Counted from the stretch's first letter, positions 50,397 through 60,718 are shown. The stretch: DNA of 64,000 bases from UBA7672 sp963718145 (GCA_963718145.1 CAVQYJ010000023.1:124001-188000); one strand, 5' to 3'. The notes: a model not told the origin generated them from the letters alone. Made by a program: numbers and translations.

Positions 50397-50468
50397 ATGG
50401 TCAGGATCGTTGTCTTCGTCGTCCTGGCCATTGTGGCGACGATCTGGTGGTTCCGGCGGAACCGCTAG
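50397..50468 (+). CDS. 23-residue membrane microprotein
   Basis: A tiny ORF encodes MVRIVVFVVLAIVATIWWFR followed by RNR: one hydrophobic helix and a basic end, a typical topology for membrane microproteins. It lacks a strong ribosome site (TGAGTGTGCGGC upstream), so the call is tentative. It lies 48 bp after the secreted-protein gene. Confidence 0.35.
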   Translation: MVRIVVFVVLAIVATIWWFRRNR

Positions 50469-50534
50469 GCACCGGCGCCGCCGGCCCATCGCGCTGGGAC
50501 GCCAGCGGAATGCGAGGACGGCAGGGGCCCTGCG

Positions 50535-50703
50535 CTACCGCGACCTGCCCGCCGATCCGGATGCCGCTTCCGCCGCCACCTGTTCGGGCCGGAACAGCCG
50601 CGCCGCTTTCACCTGCTCGCGTCCATCGGGCGTCACCACGAAGGCGGGGACCGCCAGCAAGGACGGGGCCGGGCGCGCCTGCAGGTCCTGATTCTGATTT
50701 CGA
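50535..50703 (-). pseudogene. Possible 3' coding remnant downstream of the TIR-MORN gene
   Basis: An open frame on the minus strand with strong third-position G/C and no good start codon reads LLAVPAFVVTPDGREQVKAA RLFRPEQVAAEAASG to a TAG at 50535. It follows the TIR-MORN stop in a shifted frame. Its composition resembles a real protein C-terminus, but I cannot assign a family. It could be a shortened neighbour or an out-of-frame tail of the TIR-MORN gene. Confidence 0.35.
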
Positions 50704-52980
50704 TCAGCCCTTTGGCACCAGCGAGATCGGCGCCGTAGTCCCTGGAGCAGGCGCCTGCGCCGGGCCTACAGCGGCCGTCGGCGCCGGTGTCGATGCCGGG
50801 GCCAGCGCCGGAATCTGCGTCGCCATCGGCGAGACAAGTTGTCCGCCCTGCCAGCGTCCGCCCATCACGACCTGGCCGTCGTTGGACCAGACGACGCCAT
50901 AGCCTTCGCGGATGCCGTTGCGCACTTCGCCTTCATAGCGCTGGCCGTTGCCAAGCGTGAGCACCCCCCGCGCCACGCCGCCGCCGCCCTGGATGCCGGC
51001 GAAGCTGTTGCCGTTCTTCCAGTAGGTGACGCCATAGCCGACGGCGTCGTCGCCGCCATGCTCGCCCTCATAGCGCGCGAGCGCCTGCGCATTGCCGGAA
51101 TTCTCGCCAAACTCCTGGACGCCAAGTCCGGAGGAGACGCCGTTGCGGATTTCGCCGCGATACCGGTTGCCGCTCGACTTGCCGTCGCCGGCAACGCGGA
51201 TGCCCAGACCGTTGGGCGCTCCGTTGGCGATCTGCGTTTCGAAACGGTCGCCGCCGGCGCTCGCGATGGTGCGGAGGCCGGACGCGCTCTGGGCGGCCTC
51301 GGCGGTGGCGCGTGCGGCGGCTGCGCGCGCTGTCGCGGTGGTCTGCGCCTTGCGCCCGGCTTCAGCGGCGGCGCGAACGTCACCGGACAGGGTGTCGAGA
51401 CTGAACGCCGCGGGGCGGTTGAGCTTGGCCAGCTCGGCGCGGGCTTCCGAGACGCGGAAGCCTGCGGGATGGCTGGCGAGGTAGGCCTGGTAGGCGGCAA
51501 TCGTGCCGGCCTTGTCGGCGGCGATCCAGGCGTTGATGTCGGAGGCGCGCTTGAGTTCGCCGGCGGCGAGGCCCTCTGCGCTGTCCTGGGCCTTGGCGAC
51601 AAGCGCCTCGGCCTCGGCCCGACGCTGAAGGTCGGCCGCTTCCGCCGCCCGCTTGGCGTTCGTGGCGGCGGTTGTGGTGGTGGGTGTGGTAGCGGGGGTG
51701 GTGGCTGCGGTCGAAGGCGCAGGTGTTGGCGCGGACGCCTTGGGCGTCGGTGCGACTGTCGGTGCGGTGGGCACCCGAGCGGTCGCTATGATCGGCTCGG
51801 ACACGGCGATCGCGGTCGTGCCGCCCGCATCATCGACGGCCCTCTGGATCAGGTCCGCATAGGTGCGGAGGTCGCGCGGCGCGGATGTGGTGAGCGACGG
51901 GACCTTGCCCTTGCGGCCTGCGGCGAAGCGTTTCACGGCGTTGGTGGTCGATGTGCCGCCCTTGCCATCGACCGGGCCGCTGTACACCTCGAGCGCGGCG
52001 AGGCCACGCTGGATTTCCTCGATCGCCTGCTTGCGTTCGACGCCGAGCGAGGTGAGCCGGTCCTGGGCGGATACGGCCATGGCGCCCGGCGCCACGCCGT
52101 CGACGGGGAAGCGTGCGAGATAGGTCGTGTAGGCTTTCTCGTTGTCGATGGTGACGGCTTCGACCCAGGCCTGTGCGTCCATCACGCGCAGCATCGATCG
52201 GGCGGTTTCAGCGGTGCTGGTCCTGGGATACTGGCCGACATAGTCGCGAAGGCCCGCGACGTCCCTGCGATCGACGCTCGACCAGTCGGCTTCCGATTCA
52301 GGTGAATCCTCGAATGTCGCCGGAGCGGCAGCGAGCTTGACCTCGGGCTCGACTTCGATTTTGGCCTCGGTGGCTGCCGCGGGCTTGGCGCCGCCGCGAA
52401 TGCCGAACGGGTCGAGGAACCACACACTGGCGCCGGCTGCGATGGCCAGCGCCACAACGGCAACAGGCCCGATCGCGATCGAGCGCTCGCGTTCGAGGTA
52501 GGAGTTCGAGCCCTGGACCTTCGGCGCCTTGGGCAGCCTGATCTTGCGCTGCGCCTGCGTCGGGAACGGCTGGGGCGATTCCGCCATCTGCGGCGCGCCG
52601 GCATAGAGGCGCAGGTTGGCCAGGCACTGGCGCCAGCTCGCATCGTCGCGGCTTCCATTCCAGTGCGAGAGATCGACCACCTCGACCTGGTCGAACGGAC
52701 GTGGCGGCATCGAGTTGTCGACGCGCGTCTGGATCAGCTTGTTCTTGTAGAGACCCGTTGCCGCTTCGGAACGAACATACTCCGATCCGCGGGCATAGCC
52801 CGACCACACGACGAGAATCGCGCCGGCTGAGTCGAGCTTCTGGTCGATCGCCGCACTGCCCGTGAGCGTGGGTTCGCTTGGATCCCACCAGACGTCCCAG
52901 CCTTCGAACTGAAGGCTTTCCGCCAGTGGCCGAACCCGCTCGCGGTCTTCGCGTGCGTAGGAGATGTAGATATCCGTCAT
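50704..52980 (-). CDS. TIR-TM-peptidoglycan-binding-like-MORN protein
   Basis: A 758-residue protein. Residues 1-130 form a TIR domain (TDIYISYAREDRERVRPLAE, WDVWWDP, GAILVVWSGYARGSEYVRSE), Glu 72 being the candidate catalytic residue. A TM helix spans about 168-189. The external part has an EIQRGLAALEVYSGPVDGKG segment like a PG_binding_1 domain (second element TTNAVKRFA), a Thr/Pro/Ala linker, and three YLAR/YLAS repeats (TTYLARFPVDGVAPG, AYQAYLASHPAGFRV). The C-terminus has MORN repeats (NRYRGEIRNGVSSGLGVQEF, QRYEGEVRNGIREGYGVVWS). An envelope sensor that signals to a cytosolic TIR is suggested; this is inference. The downstream frame may be altered. Confidence 0.82.
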   Translation of the reverse strand: MTDIYISYAREDRERVRPLAESLQFEGWDVWWDPSEPTLTGSAAIDQKLDSAGAILVVWSGYARGSEYVRSEAATGLYKNKLIQTRVDNSMPPRPFDQVEVVDLSHWNGSRDDASWRQCLANLRLYAGAPQMAESPQPFPTQAQRKIRLPKAPKVQGSNSYLERERSIAIGPVAVVALAIAAGASVWFLDPFGIRGGAKPAAATEAKIEVEPEVKLAAAPATFEDSPESEADWSSVDRRDVAGLRDYVGQYPRTSTAETARSMLRVMDAQAWVEAVTIDNEKAYTTYLARFPVDGVAPGAMAVSAQDRLTSLGVERKQAIEEIQRGLAALEVYSGPVDGKGGTSTTNAVKRFAAGRKGKVPSLTTSAPRDLRTYADLIQRAVDDAGGTTAIAVSEPIIATARVPTAPTVAPTPKASAPTPAPSTAATTPATTPTTTTAATNAKRAAEAADLQRRAEAEALVAKAQDSAEGLAAGELKRASDINAWIAADKAGTIAAYQAYLASHPAGFRVSEARAELAKLNRPAAFSLDTLSGDVRAAAEAGRKAQTTATARAAAARATAEAAQSASGLRTIASAGGDRFETQIANGAPNGLGIRVAGDGKSSGNRYRGEIRNGVSSGLGVQEFGENSGNAQALARYEGEHGGDDAVGYGVTYWKNGNSFAGIQGGGGVARGVLTLGNGQRYEGEVRNGIREGYGVVWSNDGQVVMGGRWQGGQLVSPMATQIPALAPASTPAPTAAVGPAQAPAPGTTAPISLVPKG

Positions 52981-53152
52981 GGCCGCCCCTCAGGGCCGCC
53001 CCAGCTGGGACCCCTTCTAGCAGCCCTCGAACGGGTTGTGGAGATGCAACGAGCGCGATCCTTGTACTCTCTTGCACCTCGATCGCCCGGTCCTGACTCG
53101 ATCGCCCTGCCGGCGATGACCAGAAGTTCATTCATCCCCGTCTCCGCCTCGT

Positions 53153-54481
<1,329 letters not shown>

Positions 54482-54648
54482 TTTCGCCTACCGGGCGACA
54501 GTATGACACTTGATGCGCGGACTTCCATCGAGCATCCTAACCGCACGTAAATAGTTCCAACAGCAACCTGAGTTTTGGAAGCACATTGCGGGCCGCGTTT
54601 GATACGCTGCCGCAAAGCAGCGACCAGCAACGTACCTCGGAGGTCATC

Positions 54649-55644
54649 ATGCGTTCCGAATTCAGGCTGTGCGCCGCTGCGCTCACCCTTGCACTTGCCG
54701 TACCGGCCTATGCCCAATCGGCCGACCAGCCTCGTATCCTTCCTTCCGCCGCCGCTCACTACGGTGAATATCAGAGCGAAGTGTCGGGCATCCAGTCCAA
54801 GCCGCTGCAGAGCGCGCCGGAGCTGGATAAGGCGCTCGACACGTTCGGCGCGCAGAACCCCGACCAGCTTTCGTCCGGCTGGGTCGCCTACTCGGCGATG
54901 ATCGCCGCGCAGGACAAGGACTTCGCCGCCGCGGTGAAGGACATCGACGCCTACTACGGTCGCGACCGCGTCATGACCGGCATGCGCAACGACGTTGGCT
55001 ACGCCCGCACGCTGAAGGGCGGCGACAAGGCGCTGCAGGTTGCCCTCTCGGCGAACTCGCGCGACGCCAGCCGCATCTCGAGCGCCGCGGCGTTCGTCAA
55101 GGAACAGGCCTACAAGCTGCAGGACGTTGCGTGGGGCAAGTCGCGCCTCAAGGACGCCGGCGGCACCGCCAACCAGCTCAAGCTCAACGCCAAGACGGTG
55201 CGCCCGATCACGGACGCCGCCGCGAAACTGTTCGCAGGACCGGATCTCGGCGTTGTCCTGGCCAGCAGCGCGAACAACACGGGCAGCCAATCGGTGTGGG
55301 ACAAGATTTCTGTGTTCACCGCCTCGGCTCCGGCTGCGGCTCTCTCGCAGATCGCTCCGGGCATCGGCCAGTCCTCGGCGATGAAAGTCGATCCCAAGCG
55401 CGAAAGCACCGCCAACCGGATCGTCACGCTCGCCGCCTTCCACGTGCTGGAAGCCGACAAGTCGAACAAGGATGACGTGAAGGCCGCGATGAAGGACAAG
55501 CCGACCTTCGATTGCATCGACTGGTCGCAGCTCCAGCTCCAGGCCTGCGTCTCGGCCGCCTATACGCGCGCCGACCTCTCCTTCTGCCTCGCCGAACACG
55601 CGATCGGCGATGCCGGCGCCTGCTTCCAGGGCGTCGCGAAGTAG
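54649..55644 (+). CDS. Secreted protein of unknown function
   Basis: A 331-residue protein with a signal peptide (MRSEFRLCAAALTLALAVPA, cut near YAQS). The start at 54649 follows CTCGGAGG; earlier Met codons lack a ribosome site. The mature part is helical (IQSKPLQSAPELDKALDTFG, VKDIDAYYGRDRVMTGMRND) and ends in a Cys-rich domain (FDCIDWSQLQLQACVSAAYT, DLSFCLAEHAIGDAGACFQG) with four Cys for two disulfides. A strong terminator follows. I do not recognise a named family. Confidence 0.78.
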   Translation: MRSEFRLCAAALTLALAVPAYAQSADQPRILPSAAAHYGEYQSEVSGIQSKPLQSAPELDKALDTFGAQNPDQLSSGWVAYSAMIAAQDKDFAAAVKDIDAYYGRDRVMTGMRNDVGYARTLKGGDKALQVALSANSRDASRISSAAAFVKEQAYKLQDVAWGKSRLKDAGGTANQLKLNAKTVRPITDAAAKLFAGPDLGVVLASSANNTGSQSVWDKISVFTASAPAAALSQIAPGIGQSSAMKVDPKRESTANRIVTLAAFHVLEADKSNKDDVKAAMKDKPTFDCIDWSQLQLQACVSAAYTRADLSFCLAEHAIGDAGACFQGVAK

Positions 55645-55670
55645 GCCTTCAGCCCCGGCTGATTTCGGAA

Positions 55671-55702
55671 CCGCCCCGGCCACAAGCCGGGGCGGTTTTC
55701 GT
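55671..55702 (+). terminator. Rho-independent terminator
   Basis: CCGCCCCGGC - CACAA - GCCGGGGCGG is a perfect ten-base-pair stem followed by TTTTCGTTTT, 27 bp after the secreted-protein stop. Confidence 0.88.
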
Positions 55703-55902
55703 TTTGCTCGCCGCTGCCCGGCGCAGGTGATGACACCCGGCATCTCCGCAACACAGTGCGTCGCCGGGCAAGCTGGCGGAGTGTGGGGCTGACACCTGAA
55801 CTGGCGCCTGCCGCCATTCATGTCATCCCTCTCAACCAACCTCGAAAAAATCTCCTGCTCGGCCCGATTTATCGGCGGGGTGAAAGACCCTACCTATGCG
55901 CC

Positions 55903-56805
55903 ATGGTCAAAGTCCTGCCGCCACTCAACGCCGTCCGCGCCTTCGAGGCCGCCTCGCGCCACCTCAACCTGTCGCGCGCGGCGGAGGAGCTGGGCGTGAC
56001 GCAGGGGGCGATCTCCAAGCAGGTGATCGCGCTGGAGGATTTCATCGGCGCGCAGCTGTTCCACCGCGAGCCCGGCGGCCTGCGCCTCACCAATGAGGGC
56101 GGTTCGCTGAAGGAGGCGATCACGCCGGCCTTCGAGACCCTGTGCGAAGCCTTTTCCCGCTATTCGCGCCGGCCTCCGCGCTCCAACGTGTGCCGGATCT
56201 CGACCACGGCCTCGTTCGCCTCGCAATTCCTCGTGCCGCGGCTGGGCCTGTTCCGCGACCGGTTCCCGGAGATCGAGCTCGAATTCCTCACGACGATCCG
56301 GCTGGTCGATCTCTCCAGGGAAGAGTTCGACATCGCGGTGCGCTATGGCGGAGGCCAGTGGGATGGCGTCGTGTCGATTCCGCTGTCCGAACCCATGCTG
56401 ATTCCGGTCTGCACGCCTGAAATTTACGAGCGAAACGGACGCGATGGCCAGCAGGTGGTGCTGAAGGAGCGGCGCATCCAGAGTTCGGCCTACAATGAGT
56501 GGCGCGACTATGCCGATCTCGCGAAGGTCGACTTCTCCCGGAGCCTCTCGACCATCGTCATCGAGGAATTCCAGGTGGCGCTGACGGCCGCGTGCCACGG
56601 GCAAGGCGTCGCCCTGCTGCCACCGATCCTGGTGCGCGAGCGCGTCAGGCAGGGCGAACTGGTCGTGTTCTCGAATGTCCGCGTGAAGACCGAATACACT
56701 TTCTATCTTGTCCACACCCCCAACTTCAAACGCAGCCTTGTCGTGCCTGAGGTTGTGGAATGGCTGAAGGCGGAAGCTGCGGCCATCACAGAACAGTCGC
56801 GGTAG
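55903..56805 (+). CDS. LysR-type transcriptional regulator (GcvA-like), copy 1
   Basis: A 300-residue LysR regulator. The winged helix-turn-helix is LPPLNAVRAFEAASRHLNLS, RAAEELGVTQGAISKQVIAL with EDFIGAQLFHREPGGLRLT. The effector domain begins NVCRISTTASFASQFLVPRL. It belongs to the GcvA/AmpR-like group. Start 55903 begins the conserved N-terminus; the frame continues upstream without it. It is followed by a UrcA gene, and the pair is repeated downstream, so it probably controls the adjacent UrcA gene. Confidence 0.92.
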   Translation: MVKVLPPLNAVRAFEAASRHLNLSRAAEELGVTQGAISKQVIALEDFIGAQLFHREPGGLRLTNEGGSLKEAITPAFETLCEAFSRYSRRPPRSNVCRISTTASFASQFLVPRLGLFRDRFPEIELEFLTTIRLVDLSREEFDIAVRYGGGQWDGVVSIPLSEPMLIPVCTPEIYERNGRDGQQVVLKERRIQSSAYNEWRDYADLAKVDFSRSLSTIVIEEFQVALTAACHGQGVALLPPILVRERVRQGELVVFSNVRVKTEYTFYLVHTPNFKRSLVVPEVVEWLKAEAAAITEQSR

Positions 56806-57006
56806 GCAGCACTGCGCCGGCCTCGTCCGACCTGACACTATCAGGACGCCGCCACTTCAAGGTGGCGATCACGACAACGCCGATTTTGTCAGCATGACAT
56901 TTCCTCATGGGCGCCCATGAGGGGTTCTCGATTCCAAACCAGGCGGACCTGACCCATCTAGATCGCATCCCGCGACGAGACGGGTGCTTCACATAAAGGT
57001 TCCCCC

Positions 57007-57342
57007 ATGATCACGCCGAACAGACTGCCGAAACACGCGCTGGGCGCCGCCCTGCTGATGATCGCAGCGCTCGCCGGAGCGCCCGCCGGAGCGCTTGCCG
57101 ACACGGCCAAGTTCGAGATCGCCTTCCAGTATCACGACCGTGCACCGGCTGAGAAAATCTACGCCGACCTCGAACGGACCGCGCGCTTCGCCTGCCTCCA
57201 CGCCGGCGTTCGCGATCTTACGGTGAGAAAAGCCGAGAAAGCCTGCGTCGCCGAGGTCGTGGAAGACGGCGTGTCGAAGCTTAACCGTTCCGACATCGCC
57301 CAGCTGCACACTGGGCGCCTGGCGACGATGGCCAGCCGGTAG
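57007..57342 (+). CDS. UrcA family protein, copy 1
   Basis: A 111-residue exported protein: a signal peptide (LGAALLMIAALAGAPAGALA), then the UrcA domain (FEIAFQYHDRAPAEKIYADL, ERTARFACLHAGVRDLTVRK with AEKACVAEVVEDGV). The two Cys in the 'xRxxxxC...xxxxxC' pattern are the family signature. The family is periplasmic, named for a sphingomonad gene; function unknown. It lies 200 bp after LysR copy 1 in the same direction. Confidence 0.88.
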   Translation: MITPNRLPKHALGAALLMIAALAGAPAGALADTAKFEIAFQYHDRAPAEKIYADLERTARFACLHAGVRDLTVRKAEKACVAEVVEDGVSKLNRSDIAQLHTGRLATMASR

Positions 57343-57509
57343 GGTTTCGCCGGTACACGGCCAACCAGATCCCTTTCAGCGGAAGACGACACCGCTGCGA
57401 GGAGGCAGGGCCGGGAGCTGTTCGAACCCCTTTGGACAGCTTCCGGCCCGAACCGGCCCCTGCGCCGGTGCTTTTGGCATGCGCGACGTTCGTGGTAGCA
57501 AGCCGGGTC

Positions 57510-58400
57510 ATGGCAAGACCGCTCCCGCCACTCAATTCGATCAGGGCCTTCGAGGCCGCCTCGCGCCATCTCAGCTTTTCGCGCGCCGCCGAAGAACTGG
57601 GCGTCACACAGGGCGCCGTCTCCAAGCATGTGATTGCGCTGGAGGACTTCGTGGGCGCGCAGGTTTTCATCCGGTCATCGTCCGGACTGTCGCTGACCCA
57701 GGAGGGCTACACCCTCATGGAGGCGCTTCGTCCCGCCTTCGCGATGATGTCGGATGCCTTTGCCCACTATCACCGCCGCTCGCCGCGCTCGAACACCTGC
57801 CGGATCGCGACGATCGCCTCGTTCGCCGCGCAGTTCCTGGTGCCGCGGCTGCCTGAATTCCGCGACAGGTATCCCGACATCGAGATCGAGTTCGTCACCT
57901 CGGTCCGCCTGATCGATCTCGAACGCGAGGAAGCGGACATCGCGGTTCGCTATGGCCTCGGCGAATACAAGGGCCTTGTCGCTGCGCCTCTGGTCAAAGG
58001 CGAACTCGCTGCAGTCTGTGCTCCGGCGCTGCTGCAAACCCTGCGGCCTGACCTGCCCGGTCGCGTCGCCGGCGCGCGCCGCATCCAGACGGCGGGCTAC
58101 AATGAATGGCGTGATTTCCTGGAAGCTCACGGCGTCGACGGAACCCAGCTTTCGCCAGCTTATGTGATCGAGGACTTCCTGGTCGCCATCAAGGCCATCC
58201 TGCTCGGCCAGGGCCTTGCCCTGCTGCCGCGGATCCTCGTGCAGGACCAGGTCGACAGCGGCGAACTGGCGACATTCTGCGATACGCCGCTGGCGGTGGA
58301 GCATACTTACCACCTCGCCCACACGGCGGCCTCGGCCCGCCGGCCCTTCGTGCAGAATGTCATCACCTGGCTGCGCGAGTCGACCGCTCACCTCAACTGA
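57510..58400 (+). CDS. LysR-type transcriptional regulator (GcvA-like), copy 2
   Basis: A 296-residue LysR regulator, clearly homologous to copy 1: LPPLNSIRAFEAASRHLSFS, RAAEELGVTQGAVSKHVIAL, EDFVGAQVF, then NTCRIATIASFAAQFLVPRL and AGYNEWRDFLEAHGVD. Segments such as YNEWRD, QGLALLP and AVRYG are shared with copy 1. Start 57510 begins the conserved part. It belongs to the second LysR-UrcA module and is likely to regulate the UrcA gene downstream. Confidence 0.92.
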   Translation: MARPLPPLNSIRAFEAASRHLSFSRAAEELGVTQGAVSKHVIALEDFVGAQVFIRSSSGLSLTQEGYTLMEALRPAFAMMSDAFAHYHRRSPRSNTCRIATIASFAAQFLVPRLPEFRDRYPDIEIEFVTSVRLIDLEREEADIAVRYGLGEYKGLVAAPLVKGELAAVCAPALLQTLRPDLPGRVAGARRIQTAGYNEWRDFLEAHGVDGTQLSPAYVIEDFLVAIKAILLGQGLALLPRILVQDQVDSGELATFCDTPLAVEHTYHLAHTAASARRPFVQNVITWLRESTAHLN

Positions 58401-58562
58401 GCCTGCCGCCAATGGTGTGGCGCCGCCCGGCTTAAAGACCCGGCGCCATGAGTTTTCCTCGCTCCCCCGTCGAGCCCTTGTCGATTCCATCACGGGCCGG
58501 TCTGGGCCAGATACCGGTCGGTCCGCACAAGACGGACTGAGTCAGAAACGAAAGACCTCCCC

Positions 58563-58907
58563 ATGAAACTGTCCAAGACGCTGAAATGGATTCCCGTTGC
58601 GCTGATCATGATGGCTGCGCCGCTGTTCTCTGGAACCGCGGCGCACGCCGGCACGCCGCGCCAGACCTTTGAGGTCACCTTTGCCTTCAAGACCGATGCG
58701 GCGGCCGAGACGATCTATTCGGACCTCAAGACCACGGCGAGGAAAGCCTGCATGCGCGCCTCCGGCCATAGCGCGATCCTCACGCACTATGCGCAGCGGG
58801 CCTGCAAGAGCGAAATCGTCTACAAGGGCGTGATCGCGATCGGGCGGGAAGACCTCTACCGGCTGCACTTTGGCCGCTCTCCAACGGTCAGCGTGGCGCA
58901 GCGCTAG
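58563..58907 (+). CDS. UrcA family protein, copy 2
   Basis: A 114-residue exported protein: a signal peptide (LKWIPVALIMMAAPLFSGTA, cut near AHA) followed by the UrcA domain (FEVTFAFKTDAAAETIYSDL, KTTARKACMRASGHSAILTH, CKSEIVYKGVIAIGREDLYR). The Cys pair and the 'A(E)xIYxDLxxTAR' pattern match copy 1. It follows LysR copy 2 by 160 bp. A GAGTC (GANTC) site lies about 30 bp upstream of the start. Confidence 0.88.
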   Translation: MKLSKTLKWIPVALIMMAAPLFSGTAAHAGTPRQTFEVTFAFKTDAAAETIYSDLKTTARKACMRASGHSAILTHYAQRACKSEIVYKGVIAIGREDLYRLHFGRSPTVSVAQR

Positions 58908-59033
58908 GCTCTCACACACGGGAATCCGGGATGGCCTGATCATCCCGGCGGGCCGGAAGCCGATCGCCCGACGGCGAGGAGTTTCCGGCCTGACGTCCCG
59001 AGCGCCTGCTTGCGTCCCGCCGGTGTCCGCGCC

Positions 59034-59465
59034 ATGTCCTCCCACATGAGCGTTGCCGACGAAGCGGAGAAATTGCGCGAGGATTTTGCCTTCCTGGGCG
59101 ACTGGGAAGCGCGGTTCACGCACCTGATCGACCTCGGCAAGGCGCTGCCCGAACTCGCGCCGCACGAATACGACGACGCCAACAAGGTGCGGGGCTGCTC
59201 CAGCCAGGTGTGGCTGGTCTCGGAGCCCTCGGCGGAAAAACCCGGCGCGCTGCGCTTCCGCGGCGCCTCCGACGCCATGATCGTCTCCGGCCTCGTCGCC
59301 ATGCTGGTGCAGCTCTTCTCCGACCAGACGCCCGCCGACATCCTCGCCTTCGACGCCGACGCATTCTTCAGCGACATCGGCGTCGCCGACGCGCTCACCC
59401 CGCAACGCTCCAACGGCCTCAGGTCCATGCTCGCACGCATCCGCGCCACCGCGCTCGCCGCCTAG
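59034..59465 (+). CDS. sufE: SufE family sulfur acceptor protein
   Basis: A 143-residue SufE-like protein. The domain runs from LREDFAFLGDWEARFTHLID with LGKALPELAPHEY to the active-site Cys in NKVRGCSSQVWLVSE (about residue 54), followed by RGASDAMIVSGLVAMLVQLF. It accepts persulfide sulfur from SufS cysteine desulfurase for Fe-S cluster assembly. Start 59034 or 59046 are both possible. No other suf gene is adjacent. Its stop shares CTAG with the convergent DUF6456 stop. Confidence 0.9.
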   Translation: MSSHMSVADEAEKLREDFAFLGDWEARFTHLIDLGKALPELAPHEYDDANKVRGCSSQVWLVSEPSAEKPGALRFRGASDAMIVSGLVAMLVQLFSDQTPADILAFDADAFFSDIGVADALTPQRSNGLRSMLARIRATALAA

Positions 59466-60211
59466 CCTCTCTCGTACGCCGCCGCCACCTTCTCCAGCGC
59501 ATGCGCCAGCGCGCGCTGCACTGCCTTCACGCCCATCCCCGCAGCACGCGCCAGCCCCACCAGCGTCGCGCCCTCCACGCACGCCCCCCACGCCAGCGCG
59601 AACGCGCCCGCACCCACCGCACGCCTCACACGCGCAACGCGCACCGCAGCCTCGCGCGCAGGAGCGATCATGCCGCCGCGCACGCCGCCACGCACCCGGC
59701 GGTCCGCCACGACCCCGCTCCAGTCCATCGTCAGCGCCGCCACGCGCGCCGCCTGCTCCGCATCCGCCGCCAATCTCACCCCCGCCTTCGCCCCCCGCAC
59801 GCTCAGCGGCCCATCGCCCGACAGCGCCCGCCGCGCCATCCGCTCGAACACCCGCGCAGGCGCCGGCCGCGAACGCGCTGCGCCCACCGCGCCGAACACC
59901 CACGCGCCGCCCGCAGGCGCATCGGGCGCCGCAGTCGCCTCGACCACATCAGCCGCGCACAGCACGTAGCCGCCGCCCGCGGCCGCAACCACGCGCTCGC
60001 CCTCGACCAGCCATGCCGCCTCCGCCGCCGTGAGCGCCAGCTCGACATGGGACGAGCCCGGCCCCATCACCGCCCATCCCGATGCACGCTGCACCAGCCG
60101 CCGACCCGAGCGCCGCAGCACCCGCATCACGCGCCGCAGCCTCGCCCCGCTCAGGACTTCGGCCGCCGCCTCTCCCGCCGCATCCGTCGCTTCGCGCACC
60201 GCCTCGCTCAT
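59462..60211 (-). CDS. DUF6456 domain-containing protein
   Basis: A 249-residue protein of the alphaproteobacterial DUF6456 family. The N-terminal part has ARLRRVMRVLRRSGRRLVQR and SGWAVMGPG; the C-terminal part has ALTMDWSGVVADRRVRGGVR GGMIAPARE, then a helix-turn-helix-like GATLVGLARAAGMGVKAVQR ALAHALEKVA. DNA binding is probable. It overlaps the upstream DnaA-C-like gene by four bases (ATGA), and this pair is a recurring arrangement in Caulobacterales and Rhizobiales. Confidence 0.85.
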   Translation of the reverse strand: MSEAVREATDAAGEAAAEVLSGARLRRVMRVLRRSGRRLVQRASGWAVMGPGSSHVELALTAAEAAWLVEGERVVAAAGGGYVLCAADVVEATAAPDAPAGGAWVFGAVGAARSRPAPARVFERMARRALSGDGPLSVRGAKAGVRLAADAEQAARVAALTMDWSGVVADRRVRGGVRGGMIAPAREAAVRVARVRRAVGAGAFALAWGACVEGATLVGLARAAGMGVKAVQRALAHALEKVAAAYERG

Positions 60212-60555
60212 GCCTCGCCCTCCGCCGGCAGGACAGGCGCAGGCGCCGAGGCCGCCGCTCGCTCGAGCGCTTCGATCCAGCGGTCGAAGCGGATATCGTC
60301 GCGCCGGTTCTCGATGAGGGTGCAGCCCGTTTGGATGGTGGAGCGGTCGCGCCCGAAGGCGGCGGCCACCTGCGACAGGCTCATGCCGAACGCGTTGCGG
60401 GTGACGTGATAGGCGATGTGCCGCGCAAGCCCGTCGCGGGCGCCGCGCGCGTCGGCGGTGATGCGCGCCGCGGGAATATCCAGCGCCCAGGCCACCAGCT
60501 GCGTCACGAGCTTCGCCCGCGCGCGATCCTCTCTTTGTTTGTCCTGTGATCTCAT
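60208..60555 (-). CDS. Stand-alone DnaA C-terminal-domain-like HTH protein
   Basis: A 115-residue protein that is essentially DnaA domain IV: ARDGLARHIAYHVTRNAFGM, SLSQVAAAFGRDRSTIQTGC, TLIENRRDDIRFDRWIEALE. In DnaA, 'SLxxIGxxFGxRDHSTVxHA' recognises the DnaA box; here DRSTIQTG differs from DHSTVxHA, so box specificity may have changed. It has no AAA+ domain. It is coupled to DUF6456. TATAAT and a TAGGA-N6-TCCTA palindrome lie 50-70 bp upstream, suggesting autoregulation. Confidence 0.88.
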   Translation of the reverse strand: MRSQDKQREDRARAKLVTQLVAWALDIPAARITADARGARDGLARHIAYHVTRNAFGMSLSQVAAAFGRDRSTIQTGCTLIENRRDDIRFDRWIEALERAAASAPAPVLPAEGEA

Positions 60556-60603
60556 TCCAGCCTCCTGATCCAGGCCGCAACCATAACCCGGTTTCGGGAG
60601 GTG

Positions 60604-60625
60604 TAGGATAACTTTCCTAATTATA
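60604..60625 (-). promoter_or_regulatory. -10 box and TAGGA-N6-TCCTA palindrome upstream of the DnaA-C-like gene
   Basis: TAGGA-TAACTT-TCCTA occupies 60604-60619, and on the minus strand TATAAT reads from 60625 to 60620, directly before it. The palindrome would thus cover the transcription start, as a repressor site does. The same palindrome occurs twice at 63097-63132. Confidence 0.5.
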
Positions 60626-60718
60626 ACGTGACAAAGTACGATGCCCGAGCTAGGAAAATCAGGACAGGCCGGCTCTTTTTCGGAAAGCCCCGCTCACAGA
60701 CTTGAGCGGGCTGACCTC

